Shown: positions 27,538 through 37,646, counted from the stretch's first letter. The stretch is DNA of 64,000 nucleotides from Planctomycetota bacterium (GCA_016713175.1 JADJPQ010000027.1:1-64000), one strand, 5' to 3'. The notes: a model not told the origin generated them from the letters alone. Translations and numbers: made by a program.

Positions 27538-29529
27538 TCACACGACCACGGCGAACGCGGCTTCCAGCCGCGCGACATACCGTTCCATCGCGTGATCCTG
27601 GATGGTCCGGCCGGCGGCGGTCTTGAAGTCGTCGGCGGCGTCGAGCACGTCGGCGAGCCAGCGGAACCACTCGGCGCCGTCCTGCTGCAGCGCGCCGCGG
27701 TCGTCGAAGTACATCACCTTGCCGAGATGATCGAAGCCAAGGCTGCGCGGTGGCACACGCGTGACCAGATCGCGACCGTTGACGAAGCGCAGTGACGTGC
27801 CCTTGCCGAGCAACTGATCCACCTGCCGCGCGAACTCGCCGTCGCCCACGCGCGGCGATCCGAACGTCACCAGCGCCACCTCGCGCTGCGGGGCCCACCG
27901 GCAGGCATGCAGACTGGCCAGCGCGGCGCCAAGGCTGTGACCGGTGAACACCAGACGCGATTCCTTGGTCACCAGCGACTGCACCAGCTTGTCGACCCTC
28001 GCCGCAACCAGGTCGAGCGCGGTCGCGAAACCGCCGTGGACGCGACCGGCCCCGAGCTTGCGCTCCTGCGCCGGCACCAGCTTGAACTTCGCGTCGGTCA
28101 ACCAGTCCTCGAGCTTGGTGGGTTCGGTACCGCGATAGCAGACGACGACGTCGTTGCCGCGTGTGCCGACCATCACCTGCGTGTCCTTCTCGTCGAACGT
28201 GCGGGTGCCGTCGACGAGGTAACCGACGTGGCCGGCGAACTGCGCGGCGACGCCAAGATCGCGGTAGACCGCGGCCGACAACCGCGCGCAATCGAGGACC
28301 AGGCCGAGTTCGGCGCCCTTGCCGCCGGCCGCGACTTCGACCGCGCTCTTCTTCGGCTGCTGGCCCAGGCGGTCCCAATAGGTCGCATCCAGCGCCGGCA
28401 CGCTGGCCGGCGCGGCGACCGGCGAGGCCGCCACCCCCGGTGCCGCTGGCGAACCCGTCGCGACACCGGCCGCAGCGACCTCGGCCGGAACGACGGCTTC
28501 GGCCGGCGTCGCCGCCGCCTTGCCCGATCCCCGCAAACTGACGAGCTTGTTCAACAACTGGAACCAGAACGGCGCACCGAGGCTGGCAGCGACGATGCTG
28601 ATCAGCCAGCCGAAGACCTTCATCGGGTCCTTCGCGGCCTGATCGAAGTCACGGCGCTCGACAGCATCGTTGCCGCGGCCGGCAACAGCTGGTTCGTCAC
28701 TGTCCCGCAACCGCCGATCGGGCCAACCGAGCGGCAGTTCCGATTTGGCGGCGAGGCCGGCCAGCACTTCCCGCGCGCGCTGGATCGAAGCGTCGTCTTG
28801 GCGATCGCTCTTTGCCAACGACTCGCCCATCGCCGTCATCTCGGCTCGCAGCGAAGGGTCGCGGAACAGCGCCTTGGTCAACGAGATCGCGTCGGCGTTG
28901 GTCGCCAGCACGACCGGCACCGCGAACAGCAACGACGCGAACTGCGCGCGCCGCCGATACCACCCGGTCGCCCGATCCATCGTCGCGGCGAACAGCTGTT
29001 CGATGCCCTTGCTGACAGCGGCGAACGCGGCGGCGGGACGGTCCGGTGCATCGGCGGGCACCGACGACCACGCACGCGCGATCAGCTCCGCAGCCTGACG
29101 TTCGAGTGCCGGACCATCGGCGGCCCGGGTCCAGAGGTCGGCCTGCGTTCCCAGGCGCACCATCCGCGCGGCGTCGGCATGCAGCAGCGTCTGGCCGTTC
29201 TTGCTCTCGGCGCGCGGCGCCCACAGATCGAGCACGACCTCGGCGAACGTCGCGTTCGGCACGTACGACGGCCGGCGCGGCAGCCACTTGTCCATCTTGT
29301 TGCCGAGCACGACCCAGCGATCGGGGGGGCACAACGGTTCGATCCGCGGCGAGGCGAAGAACTCGGTGGTCCGCTCGCCGAGCAGTTGCCGGACGCCGAG
29401 TTCGAGGATGCGCCCGCGCGAGCCACTGAGGCTGGCCCAGGCCTCGCTCAGTGCCGAACAGACGATGCTGAGCACGAAGAAGACGACGACCAGTCCGATC
29501 AGGACTTCGAGCACCGCCGAGCCGAACAT
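27538..29529 (-). CDS. membrane-anchored class 3 lipase
   Basis: 663 residues from ATG 29529. An N-terminal membrane segment ('VLIGLVVVFFVLSIVCSAL') and two further hydrophobic stretches (~190-210 and ~310-325) precede an Ala/Pro-rich linker. The alpha/beta-hydrolase domain occupies ~385-650: 'VVVCYRGTEPTKLEDWLTDA', nucleophile Ser ~532 in 'FTGHSLGAALASLH', Asp ~587 in 'NGRDLVTRVPP', His ~646 in 'QDHAMERY'. Class 3 lipases hydrolyse acylglycerols or phospholipids. The large N-terminal membrane region is unusual for the family and may couple activity to the envelope. Confidence 0.88.
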   Translation of the reverse strand: MFGSAVLEVLIGLVVVFFVLSIVCSALSEAWASLSGSRGRILELGVRQLLGERTTEFFASPRIEPLCPPDRWVVLGNKMDKWLPRRPSYVPNATFAEVVLDLWAPRAESKNGQTLLHADAARMVRLGTQADLWTRAADGPALERQAAELIARAWSSVPADAPDRPAAAFAAVSKGIEQLFAATMDRATGWYRRRAQFASLLFAVPVVLATNADAISLTKALFRDPSLRAEMTAMGESLAKSDRQDDASIQRAREVLAGLAAKSELPLGWPDRRLRDSDEPAVAGRGNDAVERRDFDQAAKDPMKVFGWLISIVAASLGAPFWFQLLNKLVSLRGSGKAAATPAEAVVPAEVAAAGVATGSPAAPGVAASPVAAPASVPALDATYWDRLGQQPKKSAVEVAAGGKGAELGLVLDCARLSAAVYRDLGVAAQFAGHVGYLVDGTRTFDEKDTQVMVGTRGNDVVVCYRGTEPTKLEDWLTDAKFKLVPAQERKLGAGRVHGGFATALDLVAARVDKLVQSLVTKESRLVFTGHSLGAALASLHACRWAPQREVALVTFGSPRVGDGEFARQVDQLLGKGTSLRFVNGRDLVTRVPPRSLGFDHLGKVMYFDDRGALQQDGAEWFRWLADVLDAADDFKTAAGRTIQDHAMERYVARLEAAFAVVV

Positions 29530-29668
29530 CTGCGTTCCTCCGGAAACGACCGCGAGAGCCGGAGAGTAGCACAGCGGCGAATCGCTGCCAGCGCGCGAAG
29601 GGTCGGAGCAGCGGAACGTGGGCGCCGGCTTGGGCGCGGCACGATGCCGACACCGCAGATCGTCGCAC

Positions 29669-30274
29669 TCAGGACAACGCGCCAGCGGCGTTGTCGAATG
29701 CCAGTTCGCGGCGCGTGCAGGTGCGAGCGTCCCGGTCGAACACCAGGCAGACGTCGTGCGGCTTGCTGTAGACGTGCAGCGTCACCGCGGTCTCGTCGCG
29801 GGCGTGCTCCTTCGGGTTGCCGAGCTGGTGGATGGCGCGCTGCCGATCGACCGTGGCGACGGCGCCGACGTCGGCGACGACGCCGCGCGCCACCGCCGCC
29901 AGTTCGATGCCGCGGCGCGGTTCGGTGTCCGGAGCCACATCGAGGCCGACGGCCGCGGTCGACGGCACCAGCCGGTACTGTTCCTCGGCGATCCGGCCGC
30001 GCACCAGCCGCACCCAGCCGAGGTTGCCGGCGTGGTTGTGGATCGGCGTCATCTGCCCGGGCAGCCAGGTCAGCACCAGCACGTCGAACCAGCGCGAACG
30101 GTGCACCAGGTGGCGGGCGTACTTGTCGCTGCGCGGCTGGATGAACGGCCGCAGTGAGGCTTCGTCGAGCGTGCCATCGGCGACGATCGCCTGGACGGTG
30201 TCGAGGTCGATCCGGGCGGGGTCGAGGCGGTGCAGGTCGTCGACGACCTGGGAGAGCGTGCGCAGCTTCGCCAT
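29669..30274 (-). CDS. cysteine dioxygenase family protein (type I, cupin)
   Basis: 201 residues from ATG 30274. The cupin iron site is visible as 'PIHNHAGNLGWVRLVRGRI' (two His) and 'RAIHQLGN' (third His). In the mammalian enzyme a Cys follows the first motif; here Gly takes that place, as usual in bacterial members. The family oxidises cysteine to cysteine sulfinate or acts on related thiols such as 3-mercaptopropionate. Cytoplasmic, intact. Separated by 62 bp from the POT transporter; a joint role in thiol or peptide sulfur use is only a guess. Confidence 0.85.
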   Translation of the reverse strand: MAKLRTLSQVVDDLHRLDPARIDLDTVQAIVADGTLDEASLRPFIQPRSDKYARHLVHRSRWFDVLVLTWLPGQMTPIHNHAGNLGWVRLVRGRIAEEQYRLVPSTAAVGLDVAPDTEPRRGIELAAVARGVVADVGAVATVDRQRAIHQLGNPKEHARDETAVTLHVYSKPHDVCLVFDRDARTCTRRELAFDNAAGALS

Positions 30275-30336
30275 GCGCCCATCGTGCCGCCGGCCCTGGG
30301 CGCCGGCAGGTGGCCGTTCTGCGCAGGCCGCGCGGT

Positions 30337-31806
30337 TCAGCGCACGCCGTGCATCAGTTTGTTGACCATGGGTCCGATGAGCAGGAAGAACGCGCCGACG
30401 CCGAACGACGCCCACATCGCCGGGGTGTAGACCTCGACATAGCCCTGCGCGGAGGCAATCGCATTGACGTTCTTGCCTTCGCCACCACCGACTGCCGACG
30501 CGATCTGACCTGCCGCGAAGTTGCCAACGGCAACCGACAGGAACCACGCCCCCATGACCATGCCGCCCATGCTCGGAGGTGCAAGCTTGGTCATGGCCGA
30601 CAGACCGACCGGTGAGATGCAGAGTTCGCCGCACGTGTGCAACACATAGAGCGCGGTGAGCCACAGCATGCTCGCCTTGCCGCCTTCAGGGGTCAGCGAG
30701 ATACCGAGGATCAGCACGCCGAACCCCAACCCCAAAGGCACGATGCCCATGCCGAACTTGACCGGAATCGACGGGTCTCGCTTGGACGCATCCAGCCACT
30801 TCCACAGCCAGACGAACAGCGGCGCCATCAGGATGATGCAAACCGCGTTGATCGATTGGAACCAGGCGGCCGGCACCTCCTGGCCAAAGAAGGTCCGATC
30901 CGTCCAGTTCTTGGCGAAGAAGTTCAATGACGATCCAGCCTGCTCGAACATCGCCCAGAAGAAGATGTTGGCGAACAGCAGGATCACCAGCCCGAACATC
31001 CGGTCGCGCTCGACGCGCTCGCGTGTCATCGCGATTCCGATCAGGGTCAGGGCGACGGCGCCCATCGCAACCGACAGCACCGTCAACATCCATTCCTTCT
31101 TGGTCAGCAACGTGAAGACCACGCCGGACAGCAGCGCGGCGCCGATCACGACCAGGAGAATGCTCTGCGTTCCTTCCTTTCCGGCGGGCGGCTTGCCGAT
31201 GTCACCCAGGCGGTCGAGCCCTCGCCAGAACGTCAGCACGCCCAGCAGCATGCCGACACCCGCAGCGAGGAAGCCGAAGCGGAACCCGTACTGCTCACCG
31301 AGCCAACCACACAGCAGCGGCGCGATGAATGCGCCCAGGTTGATGCCCTGGTAGAAGATCACGAATCCGCGATCCCGTGTCTTGTCGCCAGGCTGGTACA
31401 GCTTGCCGACCGTTGTCGAGATGTTCGGCTTGAACAACCCGTTCCCGGTGATGATCAGCGCCAGCCCGTAGAAGAACATCTCCTGGCTCGGGAGGAACAG
31501 CATGAACTCGCCGGCGGCCATGATCAGACCGCCGACCAGGATCGATCGCCGGAAGCCGAGAATCCGATCCGCGACCCAGCCACCGAGAATCGCGGTCGCA
31601 TAGACCAGCGCGGTGTAGACACCGTAGACCTTGTTGGCGTCCTGTTCGGAGAACTGGAACTGACTGGTCAGCGCGAACACCAACAGGGCGCGCGCCCCGT
31701 AGTAGCAGAATCGCTCCCACATCTCCGAGAAGAACAGCATGGGGAGGCCGACCGGGTGACCAGCGAAGTACTTGCCCAGCAAGCCAGACGATGAAGGATC
31801 GTGCAC
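30337..31806 (-). CDS. POT family proton-dependent oligopeptide transporter
   Basis: 489 residues. I chose GTG 31806, preceded by GAGGA seven bases upstream. Signature 'FFSEMWERFCYYGARALLV' contains the ExxERFxYYG proton-coupling motif, and 'GLFKPNISTTVGKLY' and 'FYQGINLGAFIAPLLCGWL' are the two POT family patterns. About 14 membrane helices are expected. POT carriers import di- and tripeptides with protons. It lies just downstream of the DPP-IV region, which fits a peptide-use function: an exported peptidase releases dipeptides, the carrier takes them up. Confidence 0.92.
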   Translation of the reverse strand: MHDPSSSGLLGKYFAGHPVGLPMLFFSEMWERFCYYGARALLVFALTSQFQFSEQDANKVYGVYTALVYATAILGGWVADRILGFRRSILVGGLIMAAGEFMLFLPSQEMFFYGLALIITGNGLFKPNISTTVGKLYQPGDKTRDRGFVIFYQGINLGAFIAPLLCGWLGEQYGFRFGFLAAGVGMLLGVLTFWRGLDRLGDIGKPPAGKEGTQSILLVVIGAALLSGVVFTLLTKKEWMLTVLSVAMGAVALTLIGIAMTRERVERDRMFGLVILLFANIFFWAMFEQAGSSLNFFAKNWTDRTFFGQEVPAAWFQSINAVCIILMAPLFVWLWKWLDASKRDPSIPVKFGMGIVPLGLGFGVLILGISLTPEGGKASMLWLTALYVLHTCGELCISPVGLSAMTKLAPPSMGGMVMGAWFLSVAVGNFAAGQIASAVGGGEGKNVNAIASAQGYVEVYTPAMWASFGVGAFFLLIGPMVNKLMHGVR

Positions 31807-31956
31807 GCGATGTTCCTCGGAGATCAGGGACGAGAGGTGGCGAAAGGCTAGCGAACGAACGGCGACCGCCAACCGCCAACCGCCGGGAAGATGCGGCTGT
31901 CTCGATCGGAAGGCACACCGCCTCACGGTCCGCCGCGCAGGCAACCGTCGTGCCCG

Positions 31957-32577
31957 TCAGGGTTCGACCACCAGCAGCGGCACCCGATGTCCGGTCGCGA
32001 ACGCCGCCGCCCGCAGCATGCCGGCCAGCCCGCGCTGTGCTGCCGCCAGCAGGTCACCGCCGGCCGGCGCCGGTTCCTGTTCCCACGTGGCGACCGTCGC
32101 CGCGTCCGCCTGGAACGTCCGCGCGTTGAGGAACCGCAACTGATCCAGCAGCACCGCCAGCGACCCGATCTCCGCTGAACTGCCATCCGGCATCGGCGCC
32201 CGCAGCGTCACCGGCACATCACCCGGCAGCCAGACCCGGCACGCCAGCAGATGCCCGTAGCGACTGTTCGCGAACTTGCCGTCCGCCGCCGCGCGCCACG
32301 CCGGATCCAGCTCGAGCAACGCCGGCACCGTGTCCGGCATCTCCAAGCCCGTCTGCTCGGCGTAGAACGCGAACAGGCGCAGCCCCGACCAGCCAGCCGC
32401 GCCGAGATCGACCTGCAGAGTCGCCGCCAATCCTTCGTCCCAGTCGATCGCCGCGCGCACGTTTTCGGCCACCGCCGCGAGCAGATCGCGCCGCCAGGCC
32501 TCGACGCCGGCCCGCAACCGCTGCGCCTCGGCCTCGCTGCCGCCGTAGTGGCGCGACAGGGCGCCGGCCCACGCCAT
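31957..32577 (-). CDS. hypothetical protein downstream of DPP-IV
   Basis: 206 residues from ATG 32577 (GTG 32583 is also possible), 8 bp after the DPP-IV gene. Predominantly helical N-terminal half ('AQRLRAGVEAWRRDLLAAVAE') and a more beta-like middle ('LLACRVWLPGDVPVTLRAPM'). It ends with 'HRVPLLVVEP'. No family recognised and no export signal. Cotranscription with the peptidase is likely from spacing. Confidence 0.6.
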   Translation of the reverse strand: MAWAGALSRHYGGSEAEAQRLRAGVEAWRRDLLAAVAENVRAAIDWDEGLAATLQVDLGAAGWSGLRLFAFYAEQTGLEMPDTVPALLELDPAWRAAADGKFANSRYGHLLACRVWLPGDVPVTLRAPMPDGSSAEIGSLAVLLDQLRFLNARTFQADAATVATWEQEPAPAGGDLLAAAQRGLAGMLRAAAFATGHRVPLLVVEP

Positions 32578-32585
32578 CGCCACGG

Positions 32586-34781
32586 CTACAGATTCTCCTG
32601 CAGGAATCGCGTCATCCTCGCGAACAGATGCAACTGCTGCGGCAGCGATTCGATGCCGTGCCGGACACCGGGATAGACCATGAAGTCGCAGTCCTTGCCG
32701 GCCTCCTGCAGCGCCTTCAGGAACTGCAGGCTGTTCTGCATGTGCACGTTGTCGTCCATCGCCGCCGCGATCAGCAACAGCTTGCCGTACAGGTCGCCGG
32801 CGGCGGCGTTGGGACTGCTGCGGTCGTAGGCCTCGGCGTGGGCCTGCGGCAGTCCCGCGTAGCGTTCGGTGTAGATCGTGTCGTAGTTGCGCCAGTCGGT
32901 CACCGCGTTGACGGCGATGCCGCACTTCCAGACCTTGCTATGTGTCAGGTTGTAGAGCGTCTGATACCCGCCGTAGCTCCAGCCCCAGATCGCGATCCGA
33001 GACTCGTCGGCCAGACCCTGCGCGACGAGCCAGCGCGCGCTGTCCTCCAGGTCGGCGAGTTCGGTGGCACCCAGATTCTGCCAACACGCCTTGGCGTACT
33101 TGCGCCCCTTGCCGCTGGCCGAACGGTTGTCGCAGACGAACACCAGGTTGCCGGCGTTCGCCAGGCTCTGATGCCACAGGAAGTCCCGACTGCCCCAACT
33201 GTCGCGGACCTTCGGCGCATGCGGCCCCGAGTAGGTGTGCTGCACGACCGGGTAGCGCTTGCCGGCTTCGAAGCCCCGCGGCTTGATCAGCATCGCCTCC
33301 ATCGGGAAGCCATCGCGCGTCGGCACCTGCACGAACTCCGGTTCGATCACGCCGTACGGCGCCATCAGCTCGGGCCGGCTGTCGGCGATCACGCGCAGCT
33401 CGGCATTGGCGACGTCGCGAACGGTGATCCGCTGCGGCACCATTGCCGAACTCCAGGTGCTGACGAACGTCGCGTTTCCTGGCGCCATCATCACATCGTA
33501 CGTGCCGCGGCCCTGCGTGACCTGGATGGGCTCGCCACCCGCCAACGGGATCTTGTAGAGCTGCGTCTGCAGCGGCGACGCACGATCGGCGAGCGCGAAC
33601 ACCACACCGGCGGCCTCGTCGACGGCGACGACCTTGCCGACCTGCCATTCGCCGCTGGTCAAGGCCCCGCGCAGCTTGCCGTCGCGTTCGTAGGTGTACA
33701 GATGCCGCGTGCCGGAGCGTTCGGACAGCCACAGGAACGCACCGCCGCCGGCAAGCCACTGCGGTTCCGGCCCCGCCTCGACCCAGCAGTCACTGTCCTC
33801 GACGAACACCTCGCGCACGCCGCCAGTCGCCGCATCGCCCGCCAGCATGTGCAGGAAGGTCTGCACGCGGTTCTGCACCTGGAAGAACACCTCCTTGCTG
33901 TCGGGTGTCCAGGTGACGCGGACGATCAGCCGATCGTCATCCGGATACTTGCCGGTGTCGAACCAGCGCACGTCGCCGCCGGTCGCCGCGACCACGCCGA
34001 GCCAGACGATCGGATTGGGCTCGCCGGTCTTGGGATAGTTGGTGACTTCGACTGGTGGCCGCGCCGGCGTCTCGCCGACCAGCGTGAACTCCTGCACCGG
34101 CGACTCGTCGAGCTTCAGCAGGGCAATCTGCGTGCTGTCGGGCGACCACCAGTAGCCCTGGAAGTTGCCGCGGCCGTACAGTTCTTCCTGGTAGACCCAG
34201 TCGAGCCGGCCGAAGAACAGATCGTCGTGCCCCTCGCTGGTCAGCGGCTTCACCGCGCCGCCACCGAATGGCACGACCTTCAGGTTGTGCGCCTCGACGA
34301 ACGCCACCAGCTTGCCATCCGGCGAGATCTGCACCCCGACTTCGTCATCCGGCGAACTGGTCAGCCGCGTGATCGCACCCTGCCGATCGATCGCGAACAG
34401 GTCGCTGGCGACATTCAGCACCGCGGCGCTGTGGTCTCGGTTCCAGGTCCACGACTCCTCGTTGTCCAGTTCGGCGACCGCATCGAGCGGCAGATCGAGC
34501 TTCTTCAGCGCCGCCTGCACGACGCGGCGGTCGAGCAGCCGTTCACGCTTGCCGGTCAGCGCTTGCACGCTGCTCCACTGCATCGGCCCCTGCATCTGCC
34601 CCTTGCCGGCATCGAACACCGAATAGTGCTCCGCATCGAGCCAGCCCTTCGGCTGTTCGAACGGGAACATCATCTGGAACTCGAGCCGGAACAGATCGAT
34701 CGGCTGCAAGGGCTTTGGCGCCTGTTGCGCCAACAGCAACGGACCACAGAACGCGACGGCCAGGGCAGGAGAACTTCGCAT
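32586..34781 (-). CDS. dipeptidyl peptidase IV-type serine peptidase (S9B)
   Basis: 731 residues from ATG 34781 with signal peptide ('ALAVAFCGPLLLAQ'). The beta-propeller domain includes the double-Glu motif in 'DWVYQEELYGRG', which binds the substrate N-terminus in DPP-IV. The catalytic domain carries Ser ~602 ('IWGWSYGGYQ'), Asp ~676 ('AAMDDNVHMQ') and His ~708 ('PGVRHGI'). It cleaves dipeptides, usually X-Pro, from peptide N-termini in the periplasm or outside. Length is right and all key residues are present. The nearby POT transporter could import the products. Confidence 0.93.
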   Translation of the reverse strand: MRSSPALAVAFCGPLLLAQQAPKPLQPIDLFRLEFQMMFPFEQPKGWLDAEHYSVFDAGKGQMQGPMQWSSVQALTGKRERLLDRRVVQAALKKLDLPLDAVAELDNEESWTWNRDHSAAVLNVASDLFAIDRQGAITRLTSSPDDEVGVQISPDGKLVAFVEAHNLKVVPFGGGAVKPLTSEGHDDLFFGRLDWVYQEELYGRGNFQGYWWSPDSTQIALLKLDESPVQEFTLVGETPARPPVEVTNYPKTGEPNPIVWLGVVAATGGDVRWFDTGKYPDDDRLIVRVTWTPDSKEVFFQVQNRVQTFLHMLAGDAATGGVREVFVEDSDCWVEAGPEPQWLAGGGAFLWLSERSGTRHLYTYERDGKLRGALTSGEWQVGKVVAVDEAAGVVFALADRASPLQTQLYKIPLAGGEPIQVTQGRGTYDVMMAPGNATFVSTWSSAMVPQRITVRDVANAELRVIADSRPELMAPYGVIEPEFVQVPTRDGFPMEAMLIKPRGFEAGKRYPVVQHTYSGPHAPKVRDSWGSRDFLWHQSLANAGNLVFVCDNRSASGKGRKYAKACWQNLGATELADLEDSARWLVAQGLADESRIAIWGWSYGGYQTLYNLTHSKVWKCGIAVNAVTDWRNYDTIYTERYAGLPQAHAEAYDRSSPNAAAGDLYGKLLLIAAAMDDNVHMQNSLQFLKALQEAGKDCDFMVYPGVRHGIESLPQQLHLFARMTRFLQENL

Positions 34782-34864
34782 CGGCGCCGATCGTGCCCGT
34801 TCGGGCCATCGCCGGCCATCGGTTGCGCGGCATCCTTGCGCTGAAGCCGCGACCAGCACGCCCG

Positions 34865-37267
34865 CTATTGCATGCGGACGAGCTGCGGCCGCACCTGGCT
34901 CGCTTCGATCTCGCGGATCGCCACGCGCACCGCTTCGGCCTTCTGTCGACTCAGATGCTTCGGGAAGTCCGGTTCGTCATGCTCGAAGTACTCGGCGGTC
35001 CGCCGCAACTCCGGCAGGAACGCCTGCCCGTGCGCGCCGTAGCCGCGCAGGATCTCGAGCACTTCGGGGACCCGGTGCTCGCTGGCGTGCGGCTTCATGT
35101 GGCGGACGTAGTGCACGGTCGCGGCGAGTCCCTCTTCGATGTGGTGTTTGGCGAGCAGCTTCAAACCTGCGGTCTGGATGCCGTCGGCGAACATGATCCC
35201 GCTCGGTGCGGGCTCGACGATGGCCTTGTGGATCGCTGGCAGCAACGGCCGCAGATCTTCGAATGGCATCGAATCGTAGATCGACGCGATGGCACTGCGA
35301 GCGCGACCATCCTGGTTCTGCAGCCCGGCGCGGATCGCTGCGTACAGCGCCTCCTTGTCGACGCCTCCGACCGGCCGCCGCAGCATGCCTTCCCCCCGAT
35401 CGAACAGCACGAAGCACAGGTAGCGCTGTTCCATCCCACGCGGATCCGTGCCCCCGGGCGAACGCGCGAGCGTCTCGAGCAGCTTGGGCAGCGCCGGCAT
35501 TGCCGAAGCCCCGATCTGTCCCAGCGCTTCCGCGGCCTTCACCCGCAACCAGAGGTCGTCGTGCTGCAGGCAGCCCATCAGCGCTTCCACCGCCGGCGCG
35601 GCTCTGCCGCGAAGGTGCGCCAGCGCCTGGCAGGCGCCGTAGCGAGCCTCGATCGACTCAGCCGTCAGCATTTCGATCAAGGCAGGAACGACCGCGGCCT
35701 TCGCCCGCGTGAGCGCCATGGCCGCGCGTTCGCGCACCACCGGCGACCAGCTGCCGAGCCGGCGCAGCAGTTCCGGCTGTTCGAGCCCGGCGTAGAAACT
35801 GTTGCGGTCCCGGTTGTCCCAACCGCGACCGTCGGCGATTCGCGCCCCGGCATCGGCAGCATCGAGCGGCTTGACCGAGGCCGGCCGTTTGCCGGTCAGC
35901 AGGATCTTGCGCAGCGGCATCGCATAGGCGAGCAGGTAGGCGCCGGTGGCGTCCCAGTCGCCGTAGCTGTCGTCACGTTCTTCCGGCGGCCCCTGGTGCC
36001 GGAACGTGCCATCCCACTGGCGCGCCAGGTCGAAGTACCAGGCGCCGAATTCGTGCATCCACGCACCGGTCGCGTTCGGTCCCGACAATGCCACGCCGGG
36101 CATCGCCCACAGCATGTTGAAGTAGTTGCCGGTGTGTCCGGTGTCGCGCTCGCCGCCATGCGACGCGAGGCTCATGCGCGAGAAGAACGTCGCCGCGTTC
36201 TCTTCGCCGAGCAGGTCGAACAGCACGGCGCCCATGCCGCATTTGCCGTTGTCCTCGTGGGTCTCGATCCACGGGTGATGGTCGCCGTAGGGAATCGCGC
36301 CCTTGCCGACATAGAACCGCAGCAGCGCCAGACTCCGTTCGATCGCCCGCTCGATCGCCTCGTCGCGCAGGCCAGCGGCGCGCGCCATCACCAGCCCGAT
36401 CGTCAACGGCACGCCGGGCGAGTTCATCATGCCGTAACCGCCGAGCCGGCCGTCGGGCTGGGCGAAGCCATGGCCCCACGAGCCGACGCGGCTCTGCCCG
36501 TTCGCGGCTGCCAACGCCAATCGCCGCAGGCCGGGCAGCACGGACTCGTCGCCGGTGGCCAACACGTACTCGGCCAGCAGCATGCAGGTGTAGCCGTAGT
36601 ACCAGGTCTGGAAGCTGTCGGTCGTGAACTTCGCGGCTCGTAGTGCCTCCTGGCGCACGAGTGGCAAGTACTTCGACTCGCCGCTCGCCAGCAACGCCAG
36701 GGCATCGAGGCACCGTGGGATCTGATCCGGCCGGTAGGACGGCTCCGCCATGCGCTGCGCCAACACAGCGCAACCCTGCTCGAGGATCCGCTGCGACTTC
36801 TGGCAGTCATACGGCGCGGTCGCGCTGTAGCTGCCGAGAACGGGCATCTGCACCACCACCGTCGTGGTCTCCCCGGCACGCCAACGGCGCAGCGCCAGCT
36901 TGCCTTTGCCACTCGCCGATTCCGCCGCGGTCAAGGCGCGGCCCAGTTCCGTTCGCGGATCGTGGGTGAACGGCCCGTCGCCGATGCCGACGATCACGTC
37001 GCCGACCGCGAACACGCCATCCGCCGGCGAACCCTTGGCCACGGCAGTCACCGCGACTTGCCGCGCCGTCGTGGTGACCATCTTCTCGCAGTGCATCCAG
37101 CCGCGCATTCCGGTCGCGCCGAGGGTCCAGTCATGATCAGCCTTCGCCGGGATCGCGTCGCCGCGAGTCAGGTCGGGGCCCTTCTGCGGCGCGGCAGCCG
37201 CCGTGGCGTCGAGACACAACGAAACGAAGAACGCAGCCAGCAGCCGGAGAAGACGGTAGGTCGTCAC
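34865..37267 (-). CDS. secreted PDZ-helical-HEAT protein (DUF6288-like)
   Basis: 800 residues from ATG 37267, signal peptide 1-25. A PDZ-like domain at ~45-145 ('AVTAVAKGSPADGVFAVGDVIVG') is followed by an alpha/alpha toroid-like region ('GYGMMNSPGVPLTIGLVMAR', 'HTGNYFNMLWAMPGVALSG') and HEAT-like repeats from ~510 ('VVPALIEMLTAESIEARYGA', 'WLRVKAAEALGQIG'). This layout fits the DUF6288 proteins of Planctomycetota, whose function is unknown. Fragments of its 5' part and upstream region are repeated at 38722-38847. Confidence 0.78.
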   Translation of the reverse strand: MTTYRLLRLLAAFFVSLCLDATAAAAPQKGPDLTRGDAIPAKADHDWTLGATGMRGWMHCEKMVTTTARQVAVTAVAKGSPADGVFAVGDVIVGIGDGPFTHDPRTELGRALTAAESASGKGKLALRRWRAGETTTVVVQMPVLGSYSATAPYDCQKSQRILEQGCAVLAQRMAEPSYRPDQIPRCLDALALLASGESKYLPLVRQEALRAAKFTTDSFQTWYYGYTCMLLAEYVLATGDESVLPGLRRLALAAANGQSRVGSWGHGFAQPDGRLGGYGMMNSPGVPLTIGLVMARAAGLRDEAIERAIERSLALLRFYVGKGAIPYGDHHPWIETHEDNGKCGMGAVLFDLLGEENAATFFSRMSLASHGGERDTGHTGNYFNMLWAMPGVALSGPNATGAWMHEFGAWYFDLARQWDGTFRHQGPPEERDDSYGDWDATGAYLLAYAMPLRKILLTGKRPASVKPLDAADAGARIADGRGWDNRDRNSFYAGLEQPELLRRLGSWSPVVRERAAMALTRAKAAVVPALIEMLTAESIEARYGACQALAHLRGRAAPAVEALMGCLQHDDLWLRVKAAEALGQIGASAMPALPKLLETLARSPGGTDPRGMEQRYLCFVLFDRGEGMLRRPVGGVDKEALYAAIRAGLQNQDGRARSAIASIYDSMPFEDLRPLLPAIHKAIVEPAPSGIMFADGIQTAGLKLLAKHHIEEGLAATVHYVRHMKPHASEHRVPEVLEILRGYGAHGQAFLPELRRTAEYFEHDEPDFPKHLSRQKAEAVRVAIREIEASQVRPQLVRMQ

Positions 37268-37274
37268 GTGGCCC

Positions 37275-37353
37275 AGGTTACGGCGCGACCGGTCCGCCGG
37301 GCAGCACGTTCCTGGAGCATCGGTCGTCGCCGCGACCGAACCTGGCGGTGATC
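37275..37353 (+). repeat. left copy of imperfect direct repeat flanking the Rpn unit
   Basis: About 80 bp just upstream of the DUF6288-like start ('ggttacggcgcgaccgg...gcatcggtcgtcg...gtgatcc') recur at 38771-38849 in the same orientation with roughly four-fifths identity by eye. The Rpn gene lies between them. The rest of the 379-bp stretch 37268-37646 holds the methyltransferase fragment below and no intact gene. Confidence 0.6.
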
Positions 37354-37394
37354 CGTGGCTGTGCTTGCGCGATCAGGGCGTTGCGCATCAGGCC

Positions 37395-37490
37395 CCATGA
37401 CCTGCCGCCGGCACTCTGCCGGACCCGGTGCGGCGAGAGACTTTGGCCACTGCTGTCCGGCCAGGATTCGTTGTTCTTGACCCGCGACTG
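37395..37490 (+). pseudogene. 3' fragment of the methyltransferase gene (copy of 50443-50539)
   Basis: One frame reads 'LWPLLSGQDSLFLTRD', nearly identical to the last residues of the methyltransferase at 48929-50539 ('LWPLLFGQDSLFLTLD'). DNA similarity starts at the 'tgacctgccg' shared by both sites and continues past the stop into the region before the Rpn gene. Only about the last 30 codons are present, so this is a truncated duplicate. Confidence 0.7.
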
Positions 37491-37646
37491 CGATTTCCAA
37501 CGCGACCTGAGATTCTCCGGATTTTCTGGCCGTTTTTGGCTTTGCCGTTCCCCTATGGGGTCGCGACCGCGCGGCCCCCGCACGTCGCGGGTCGCCGCCG
37601 GCGCTCGAACCGGGAAGACCGCGATGTCCGCGGAGCGGAGCGCACC

